Made by a program: the position numbers and the translations under genes. A model generated the notes under the pieces. That model was not told the DNA's origin and did not search any database. It saw only the letters and a program-made list of their open reading frames with translations. Shown one piece after another: positions 8,762 through 15,826 of a DNA stretch of 23,504 nucleotides (position 1 is its first letter; every line of letters begins with the position of its first letter). Location: the NCBI GenBank assembly GCA_900554545.1, contig USHW01000034.1, positions 1 through 23,504 of the forward strand, written 5' to 3'. The DNA comes from an uncultured Prevotella sp. (GTDB lineage Bacteria; Bacteroidota; Bacteroidia; Bacteroidales; Bacteroidaceae).

Positions 8762-8976
8762 TGCAACGCCTTGAGCTGCAACGCGTTACACCCGATGCCT
8801 GCGAAAGCCGGCCGGAGAGGGCGATGCGCGCTTATATTGGCACCGGTTTGTTAAGTTTTAAACATGCCGGACAATGTGTAAGCATAAGCCCGTTGTCCGG
8901 TGACATTACGATAACGGGTGTGGTGTTTACACCTTAATTTTATCACGCCTACGCGCGCGTGACACGATTATCCCTA

Positions 8977-9070
8977 ATTTATTTAATTAGAGAGAGTATT
9001 TATGGAAAAAAGACTAACAATGATTTTGGCCTCGCTGTTCCTGTGCGTGGGGATGGCATTGGCTCAAACG
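8977..9070 (+). repeat. 94-base perfect inverted repeat, right copy (susC leader and signal peptide)
   Basis: Covers 25 leader bases (ending AGAGAGAGTATTT) and the first 69 coding bases of the rightward susC. It is the exact reverse complement of 7788-7881. The first mismatch downstream is at 9071 and upstream at 8976. Confidence 0.93.
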
Positions 9071-12000
9071 ACAGTCACGGGTACCGTGGTGTCGCAGGAG
9101 GACGGGCTGCCGATTATCGGCGCCACAGTCCGCGTAGACGGCACAGACACCGGCACCGTGACCGACGCCGACGGCCGTTTCTCGCTGTCGTTGCCGTCAG
9201 GCAAGAAAAAGCTTGTCGTTTCCTACGTGGGCATGGAGACGCAGGAGGTGACCGTGAGCGGCCGCAACGTCAATGTGACGCTTCTGCCCGTGCTGACCGA
9301 CCTTGACGAGGTGATGGTCGTGGCTTACGGTACTTCTACGAAGTCGGCCTTCACGGGTTCGGCGGCTGTGGTGAAGTCTGAGGAAATCGCCAAGATTGCC
9401 AGCTCGAACGCTTTGTCCGCGTTGACTGGTAAGGTGTCAGGCGTGCAAATCAACAGCGCTACGGGCGCTCCGGGTGAGGAGTCTTTCTCAATCCGCATCC
9501 GAGGCATAAGCTCGATTAGTGCTGACAGCAAGCCGCTCATTGTTGTCGACGGTGTGCCTTATGACGGCGAGTTGAACAACATCAACCAGAACGACATCGC
9601 GTCGATGACTGTGTTGAAGGACGCCGCTTCGGCCGCCCTTTACGGTGCGCGCGGTGCCAACGGCGTTGTCATCATCACGACGAAGAGCGCCGAGCAGGGA
9701 CGCACTTCTATCACGGTTGACGCCAAGTGGGGCGCAAACACGCGCGGTGTGGAGTTCTACAACACGGTGGAAAGCCCTGCCGCATACTATGAGACATACT
9801 ATAACGCTTTGAAGAACTACAGCATGGTGGCTGGCAACGACGCCGCTACGGCTCACAACTGGGCTGTGAACAACATGTTCTCGGGCGCATACAACTTGGG
9901 ATACAACGTTTATTCGGTGCCGCAGGGACAAAGCCTCATTGGTACTGACGGCAAGCTCAACCCGAACGCAACGCTCGGAAACGTTGTCAACGGCTACCTT
10001 CTCAAGCCCGACTCTTGGCGCGACGCCGTGTACCAGACCGGTCTCCGCCAGGAATACAACGTCACCGCAACGGGAAGCAACGCTAACGGCTCTTTCTACG
10101 GGTCGGCCGGCTACTTGAAGAATGAGGGTATCGCCATCGGCTCTGACTACAGCAGGTTCACCGGAAGGTTGAAGGCTGACTACCAGCTGAGGCCGTGGCT
10201 GAAGGTGGGCGCTAACTTCAACTATGCCCACTACAAGTCGAACTACCTGGCTGACGACGGCGGCAGCACTGTAGGCAACGTGTTCGTTGTGAAGAACATC
10301 GCCCCCATCTATCCGCTTTACATACGTGATGCGGCCGGAAACATTCTTCAGGACCCGAAGACCGGACTGCCGATGTATGACTTCGGTGACGGCAGCATTA
10401 CAGGCGTTACACGTCCGACGCTGACCAACTCCAACCCGGTGTTCGCAAACAACTTCGACGTGAACCAGCGTGAGGGCAACAGCCTCGACGCTACGGGCTT
10501 CTTCGAAATCCGTTTCCTCAAGGACTTCAAGTTCACTTCGAACAACTCTGTGATGCTCGATGAGACAAGGTTCACTTCGACGCAAAACCCGTTCTACGGC
10601 CAGTTCGCGTCGTCAAACGGCTCGGTCAGCAAGGAGCATGTGCGCGCATGGTCGTACAACTACCAGCAGCTGTTGAGCTGGCACCACGTTTTCGGCAAGC
10701 ACGACGTTGACGTGATGCTCGGCCACGAGTATTACCGCCTGAGGAACTACGACCTCTATGCAAGCAAGAGCAACATCTTCTCTGTATCCAACAACGAGCT
10801 TGCCGGCGCCGTTACAATCGGTTCCGCTACGTCTTACACCTCCGACTACAACGTTGAGGGCTGGTTCGGCCGCGCCCAGTACAACTATGACCAAAAGTAT
10901 TTCGGCTCGGTGTCTTACCGCCGCGACGCATCGTCACGCTTCCATCCCGACCACCGCTGGGGTAACTTCTGGTCAATCGGCGGCGCCTGGATTATCAGCA
11001 AGGAAAAGTGGTTCAACGCTCCTTGGGTTGACGAGTTGAAGTTCAAGGCTTCATACGGTGAGCAGGGTAACGACAACATCGGTTCTTACCGCTATACTGA
11101 CGTTTATACATTCGCGCCTGCCGGCGACGGCGTCGGCCTTGTTCCCTCAACAGTCAAGGGTAATCCTGAAATCACTTGGGAAAAGGGCGGAAACTTCAAT
11201 ACGGGCTTCGAGTTCTCATTGTTCCGCGGCAGGCTGTCAGGTAGCATCGAGTACTTCTACCGCAAGACTACCGACATGCTCGACTACTTCGCCCTCCCGT
11301 CATCGTCAGGCTACGAAGGCTACTACGACAACATCGGCGACATGCGCAACCAGGGTGTCGAAGTGGAACTGTTCGGAACCCCCATCAGGACAAAAGACTT
11401 CGAGTGGGGCATCAACCTGAACTTTACGGCTTACGACAACAAAATCCTCACTATCGCCGACGACAACAAGACGCTTGAGGTGGAGGGTGCTCCCGGATAC
11501 CAGAGTGGCCAGTTCTATTACGGCGAGGGAGAATCCCTGTACACATTCTACATGCCCAAGTATGCCGGCGTTGACGACCAGGGACGCGCCCTGTTCTATT
11601 ACGACGTTTACGAAAACAGCGTTGACGAAAACGGACAGACCGTACGCGAATACAAAGGACGCGACGTGACTACCGACCCGTCGAGCGCTACCGACTACCT
11701 CTGCGGCACAGCCCTGCCGTGGGCATACGGAGGTTTCGGCACTTCGTTCTCGTACAAAGGCTTCGACCTGTCAATCGACTTCTCTTACCAGATTGGCGGA
11801 CAAATCTACGACTCTGACTATGCTGGAATGATGAGCATGTCAAGTACTGCCAAGGGTGGCTCCATCCATGCCGACTTGCTTGACGCATGGTCGCCCGAGA
11901 ATACAAGCTCGAACATCCCGCGTCTCGTAATCGACGATGTCAACGCTACGGCTACTTCTGACCGCTTCCTTACAGACGCTTCGTACCTGAGCCTGCAGAA

Positions 12001-12205
12001 CCTCAACTTCGGCTATACTTTCCCGGCTAAGTGGACTACAAAGGTAGGCGTGAACAAGCTCCGCCTGTACCTCACCGCCACCAACCTGTGGCTGTGGTCT
12101 AAGCGCCAGGGCCTTGACCCGCGCCAGAGCATCACCGGTAGTGCATCAACGAATTATTATTCTGCAATGAGGACTATCTCTGGCGGTATCAGCATAACTT
12201 TCTAA
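9002..12205 (+). CDS. SusC/RagA family TonB-dependent outer membrane transporter (rightward locus)
   Basis: A 1067-residue paralog of the divergent transporter. Signal peptide 1-21 is identical in the two proteins. Carboxypeptidase-regulatory-like domain at about 24-96, TonB-box-like DEVMVVAYG at 102-110, plug at about 115-230 with RIRGISS and LYGARGANGVVIITTK. The barrel ends with SGGISITF. Within the barrel a block including NVEGWFGRAQYNYDQKYFGS and SSRFHPDHRWGNFWS is nearly unchanged between paralogs, while plug loops and other barrel segments differ, which suggests different ligands. It starts the rightward operon; susD follows after 21 bases. It probably imports products of the M6 protease at the end of this locus, which is an inference from gene order. 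Confidence 0.96.
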   Translation: MEKRLTMILASLFLCVGMALAQTTVTGTVVSQEDGLPIIGATVRVDGTDTGTVTDADGRFSLSLPSGKKKLVVSYVGMETQEVTVSGRNVNVTLLPVLTDLDEVMVVAYGTSTKSAFTGSAAVVKSEEIAKIASSNALSALTGKVSGVQINSATGAPGEESFSIRIRGISSISADSKPLIVVDGVPYDGELNNINQNDIASMTVLKDAASAALYGARGANGVVIITTKSAEQGRTSITVDAKWGANTRGVEFYNTVESPAAYYETYYNALKNYSMVAGNDAATAHNWAVNNMFSGAYNLGYNVYSVPQGQSLIGTDGKLNPNATLGNVVNGYLLKPDSWRDAVYQTGLRQEYNVTATGSNANGSFYGSAGYLKNEGIAIGSDYSRFTGRLKADYQLRPWLKVGANFNYAHYKSNYLADDGGSTVGNVFVVKNIAPIYPLYIRDAAGNILQDPKTGLPMYDFGDGSITGVTRPTLTNSNPVFANNFDVNQREGNSLDATGFFEIRFLKDFKFTSNNSVMLDETRFTSTQNPFYGQFASSNGSVSKEHVRAWSYNYQQLLSWHHVFGKHDVDVMLGHEYYRLRNYDLYASKSNIFSVSNNELAGAVTIGSATSYTSDYNVEGWFGRAQYNYDQKYFGSVSYRRDASSRFHPDHRWGNFWSIGGAWIISKEKWFNAPWVDELKFKASYGEQGNDNIGSYRYTDVYTFAPAGDGVGLVPSTVKGNPEITWEKGGNFNTGFEFSLFRGRLSGSIEYFYRKTTDMLDYFALPSSSGYEGYYDNIGDMRNQGVEVELFGTPIRTKDFEWGINLNFTAYDNKILTIADDNKTLEVEGAPGYQSGQFYYGEGESLYTFYMPKYAGVDDQGRALFYYDVYENSVDENGQTVREYKGRDVTTDPSSATDYLCGTALPWAYGGFGTSFSYKGFDLSIDFSYQIGGQIYDSDYAGMMSMSSTAKGGSIHADLLDAWSPENTSSNIPRLVIDDVNATATSDRFLTDASYLSLQNLNFGYTFPAKWTTKVGVNKLRLYLTATNLWLWSKRQGLDPRQSITGSASTNYYSAMRTISGGISITF

Positions 12206-12226
12206 AAATTAAAACAAGAACATAAG

Positions 12227-13834
12227 ATGAAAAGAATAGCAACAATATGTGTGGGCGTAGCTCTCTTGGCCTCGTCAGTTTCACTTACCGGCTGTATCGA
12301 CGAGACTTTCCCCACTGACGGAGCTACTGCCGGACAGGTAGGAGAGTCGTCAGAAGCCGTGGAGGCTTTGGTCGGAGGACTTAACTCATACGCCACACAG
12401 CAATGGACAACGCAGTGGACGCCGAGCTTCGGTTATCCGGCGCTTATGATTATACGAAACATCCAGTCGGGCGAGATGGCGTACGGCGACGACCTGAACG
12501 GATGTCTGTACATGAACTGGGTAGGCGACCTCTACCTTTCACGTGAGTATCTTGTAAACCAGTTCCTCTGGTACTACGAGACTGCATACGCAGGAGCCAC
12601 CAACAAGGCGATGAACAGCATCGACGTGAACGTCAGCGACGAGATGAAGGGATACTATGCGGTTGCGCTGGCTTACCGCGCAATGCTGTATCTTGACATG
12701 GCGCGCGAATACGAGTGGCAGCCGAACGACAAGACACAGCCTATAAGCCCCGAGCAGAACAGCATCGAAGGACTTACTGTTCCTATCGTAACTGAAGACA
12801 TGACCGAGGAGCAGTGGAAGAACAATCCGCGTGCCACACGTGCGCAGATGTCAGAGTTCATTCTCGGCGACCTGCAGCAGGCGGCTGAATGGATTAACTT
12901 CCTGCCGAGCAGCAGCAAGACCATGCCTCACCTTGACTGTGTGTACGGACTCATGGCACGCTGCTACATGTGGCTCGGAGAGTATGGCGAAGCGCAGAAA
13001 TACGCCCGTATGGCCATTGACGCCTCTTCGACAACGCCCATCACGAGGGAACAGGGACTTAGCACTACGTCGGGCTTCAACGACATCAACCAGTTCATGT
13101 GGGGTTCGCAGTACGCTGCCGGCAACGTAAACAACCTTTATTGCTGGACAGCCAACATGTGTAACGAAATATCTTACGGATATACAGGTACGCAGCTTGG
13201 CACATACGTGAGGATTGACGCCGACATGTACAGCCGCATAAGCAACACCGACTGGCGCAAACTGTTGTGGAAAGCTCCCGCAGGCTCTGCCCTTGACGGA
13301 GACAACACGTACATCGACGATGAAGTAGGAGCTGGCTTGCCTGATTACGCTTCTCTGAAGTTCCGTCCCGGAGGCGGCAGCACGAATGATTACAGCGCCG
13401 GCAACGTGACAGGTTTCCCGTTCATGCGTATAGAGGAAATGTATTTAATCGAAGCCGAAGCTGCCGCACATACGAGTTCAGCTGAGGGAATACGTCTGCT
13501 TGAAACGTTCATGCGTCAATACCGCGACCCGGCTTACACATGCCGCGTAAGCGACCCACAGGCTGTAATTGACGAGATTGTGTTCCAAAAGGCAATCGAA
13601 CTTTGGGGCGAAGGACAATATTGGTTTGATGTGAAGAGGCTCGGTTATCCTGTGGTAAGGAATTACAACGGCACCAACCATACATCTGCATACCTGTACA
13701 ACTCTACGACAGAGCTGCCGGCATGGATGAATTGGCAGATTTCACAAATGGAGGAAATGAACAACAGGGCGGTAAATGGATACAACAACCCGATGTGCTC
13801 CGGCCTGTACGCTCCAACTACATCACAACAATAA
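12227..13834 (+). CDS. SusD/RagB family nutrient-binding outer membrane lipoprotein (rightward locus)
   Basis: A 535-residue SusD-family lipoprotein. Lipobox at Cys23 (SLTGC) followed by IDET, matching the leftward SusD. Shared family segments include YAVALAYRAMLYLDMAREYE near 145-165, MPHLDCVYGLMARCYMW (TPR-like), MRIEEMYLIEAEAAAH, and the C-terminal hallmark VFQKAIELWGEGQYWFDVKR near 450-472. It lies 21 bases after susC and 12 bases before the third lipoprotein gene, so the three form one transcript. Expected role: ligand-binding lid on the SusC barrel at the cell surface. Although the overall plan is shared with the leftward SusD, the middle of the two proteins differs clearly. Confidence 0.94.
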   Translation: MKRIATICVGVALLASSVSLTGCIDETFPTDGATAGQVGESSEAVEALVGGLNSYATQQWTTQWTPSFGYPALMIIRNIQSGEMAYGDDLNGCLYMNWVGDLYLSREYLVNQFLWYYETAYAGATNKAMNSIDVNVSDEMKGYYAVALAYRAMLYLDMAREYEWQPNDKTQPISPEQNSIEGLTVPIVTEDMTEEQWKNNPRATRAQMSEFILGDLQQAAEWINFLPSSSKTMPHLDCVYGLMARCYMWLGEYGEAQKYARMAIDASSTTPITREQGLSTTSGFNDINQFMWGSQYAAGNVNNLYCWTANMCNEISYGYTGTQLGTYVRIDADMYSRISNTDWRKLLWKAPAGSALDGDNTYIDDEVGAGLPDYASLKFRPGGGSTNDYSAGNVTGFPFMRIEEMYLIEAEAAAHTSSAEGIRLLETFMRQYRDPAYTCRVSDPQAVIDEIVFQKAIELWGEGQYWFDVKRLGYPVVRNYNGTNHTSAYLYNSTTELPAWMNWQISQMEEMNNRAVNGYNNPMCSGLYAPTTSQQ

Positions 13835-13846
13835 AAACAGCGAATT

Positions 13847-15733
13847 ATGAAAAGAATATTTAATTTTCCGGCAATGCTCTTTGCCGCTGCCCTGGTTACA
13901 TCACTTGGCTCTTGTACGGAAGAGTTCGAATACTCCGGAGCGAAAGTCGAGGGGGAGCAGGTGTATTTCAGCAGTGAGCTGCCGTCAACCGTGAACCTTT
14001 CGCAGGACGAAAGCAGCGTGCAGATACCTGTCAACCGTATCAATAGCGAAGGAACATTGACCGTTGACCTCGACGTTACAGTTTCCGCCAACAGCAAAGT
14101 GACAGTGCCCAACACTGTTACATTCGCCGAAGGCGAGACGACAGCCAATCTCACAATCACCTATGACCCCTCAAGCATCGAGTTGGGACATTTCGATGAT
14201 GTCACCCTTTCCGTAAAAGACGCGAACTATACCACGCCTTACGGTAACTCTTCATACTCGTTCTCGATAGGAATGTCTGAATGGGAGTCTCTTGGACAAG
14301 GCTTGTTCCGTGAGGGTATAGTCAGCAGCTATTATGGTGAAGACCCGCTGACTTACAATGTCGAGATACAGCAAAGCATTACAACTCCCGGCATGTACCG
14401 CATTGTTACGCCGTATGGTGCAGGCACTGACTTCTATACCACATACATAGCGAGCGGCACGTTCGGATGGGCAGAAAGGGAGAACATGAGCATGGTCATC
14501 AATGCTACCGACCCTAACTTTGTTTACATTACCGGCGATTTCTATCCTGGCGTGGATGACAGTGCTCTTGGCGGCAGAGGCGCAATGCACCTTTTCAGCA
14601 TAGTTGACCAGGAAGCTATCAACCTTGGCTCTGTCGATGCGGTAAAGGCTCAGGAGCCAGACCTGTTCGGCAAGCTGCAGGATGGTGTGTTCACCTTCCC
14701 CGAAAGAGGTATATATGTCAACTTCGATGATTCGTTTACGCCGTTAGGCTATCTTCCCTGCCAGCTGCTTACGATAGCTTTGCCCGGCTATGCGTTCGTT
14801 GACTATTCGTCGTCGTTCACTTATACGGGCCGCTTCATCGACCTTGACGACAACTATTACGCACAGGGAACAATCACGCTTGGCGAGGATGTTGCAAGCG
14901 CAAGGTACATACTTGCCGCCGAGGGTGACGACGTTCAGGCAATCATCGACGGACTGACCGACGGTTCAGTGACTCCGCTTGAGACCATAACCGAAGGCAA
15001 GGAAGTAAGCATCGCGCTTGAGGAGAGCGGAACATATACGATGATAATCGTTACATACGACTCTGAAGGCAACGAGCGCAGCAGCTCTGCGACTACGTTC
15101 GAATTCAGCATCGATGCTACCCGTCCGACATGGCAGCCGCTGTACACCGGAACGTTCACGCACAACGTAGAGCCTGCGTTCATCACCAGGAGCGCTACCG
15201 ACCCGTCATTCGTGGGCAATCCTCTGGTAGGCGTGCAAGGCTTCAACACATCATACACGACAACAATCTATCAGGACGCCAACAACCCATCAAGCTACAA
15301 GGTTGAGCCGTGGATTGTAAACGGCGCATCCCTGGAGTTCACGATGGACGCTGAGGGCAACATCACGTTCCTTGACGCCAATACAGGCTTCGCGCTTCAG
15401 AGTGGCGAGGTGCTTCTTGGCGGAGACGCCGTGACGGCATTCCACGCCGCAAACGTTGAAGCCGACGGCACAACAAGCTGGTATGATGAGGAGAACGGAC
15501 AGTTCGTATTCGGAACCGTTTACTACATGGACGCTCCCGGACAGTGGGCAGGCGGAGCTTACGAGACGTTCGACATCACGTCAGCCGCAGGCGTTTCGCC
15601 GGTGAAGAATGGTTGGAAGGTAGGCAAGGCAATCTTCCCGAAGACCTTTGCAGGCAAGAGTACAAAATGGTTCGGCAAGAACATGGGAATAAAAGTTCCG
15701 GCCGCAGGCATCAAAGGTAATCTTGAGAGATAA
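13847..15733 (+). CDS. Large SusE-position lipoprotein with Ig-like and duplicated Trp modules
   Basis: A 628-residue predicted surface lipoprotein, 12 bases after susD. Lipobox Cys23 (LGSC) followed by TEE. Residues about 45-140 form a Calx-beta-like region. A module starts at Trp146 (WESLGQGLFREG, then YNVEIQQS and YRIVTPYG). A similar opening recurs at Trp429 (WQPLYTGTFTHN, later YKVEPWIVNG), so the module may be duplicated. Residues about 330-425 between them look like another Ig-like domain. This explains why it is twice as long as its leftward counterpart (303 residues). The C-terminus is basic. Its role is probably ligand binding with SusC/SusD; I do not recognise the ligand. A terminator follows, 24 bases past the stop. 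Confidence 0.82.
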   Translation: MKRIFNFPAMLFAAALVTSLGSCTEEFEYSGAKVEGEQVYFSSELPSTVNLSQDESSVQIPVNRINSEGTLTVDLDVTVSANSKVTVPNTVTFAEGETTANLTITYDPSSIELGHFDDVTLSVKDANYTTPYGNSSYSFSIGMSEWESLGQGLFREGIVSSYYGEDPLTYNVEIQQSITTPGMYRIVTPYGAGTDFYTTYIASGTFGWAERENMSMVINATDPNFVYITGDFYPGVDDSALGGRGAMHLFSIVDQEAINLGSVDAVKAQEPDLFGKLQDGVFTFPERGIYVNFDDSFTPLGYLPCQLLTIALPGYAFVDYSSSFTYTGRFIDLDDNYYAQGTITLGEDVASARYILAAEGDDVQAIIDGLTDGSVTPLETITEGKEVSIALEESGTYTMIIVTYDSEGNERSSSATTFEFSIDATRPTWQPLYTGTFTHNVEPAFITRSATDPSFVGNPLVGVQGFNTSYTTTIYQDANNPSSYKVEPWIVNGASLEFTMDAEGNITFLDANTGFALQSGEVLLGGDAVTAFHAANVEADGTTSWYDEENGQFVFGTVYYMDAPGQWAGGAYETFDITSAAGVSPVKNGWKVGKAIFPKTFAGKSTKWFGKNMGIKVPAAGIKGNLER

Positions 15734-15756
15734 CGAGAAGATTTCCTGAACCACAT

Positions 15757-15796
15757 AAAAATCCCGGAAGTCAGGTACAAGCTTCCGGGATTTTTT
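15757..15796 (+). terminator. Rho-independent terminator after the rightward SusCD-lipoprotein operon
   Basis: Perfect 14-bp arms, AAAAATCCCGGAAG (15757-15770) and CTTCCGGGATTTTT (15782-15795), with an 11-base loop and a run of six T (15791-15796). This is a strong intrinsic terminator just 30 bases before the M6 protease start. The protease must then depend on readthrough or on a promoter within or right after the hairpin. Confidence 0.85.
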
Positions 15797-15826
15797 GAAT
15801 AAAACCGCATTAAATACTATCAAAAC

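Larger units (their letters stand above)
7857..9001. other. Divergent regulatory spacer between the two susC genes
   Basis: This 1145-base region holds no convincing gene; its short reading frames run through palindromes and lack any recognisable protein. The left part (to about 8280) is AT-rich and carries small dyads, for example TGACAG/CTGTCA at 8023-8042 and TTTATCG/CGATAAA at 8091-8111. The right part is GC-rich and packed with hairpins (8287-8328, 8357-8372, 8486-8519, 8705-8761). Close to the rightward susC there are dyads CCCGTT/AACGGG (8889-8918) and GGTGT/ACACC (8922-8933), then TAATTTTA at 8935, a weak match to a -7 box. These could be operator and promoter of the rightward operon, but support is thin. 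Confidence 0.6.

Noticed and set aside
8734..8937. A 67-codon frame before the rightward susC
   Set aside because: It starts inside the AAAGGCC repeat and shows no domain, signal peptide or conserved pattern.
7857..9001. Recombinase-driven invertible promoter
   Set aside because: The repeats could support inversion by homologous recombination, but no recombinase gene is in the window and no short site-specific repeat pair was seen; reported only as a hypothesis.
9488..10585. Antisense frame of 365 codons in the rightward susC
   Set aside because: Opposite-strand shadow of the transporter; composition is that of a mirrored coding frame.
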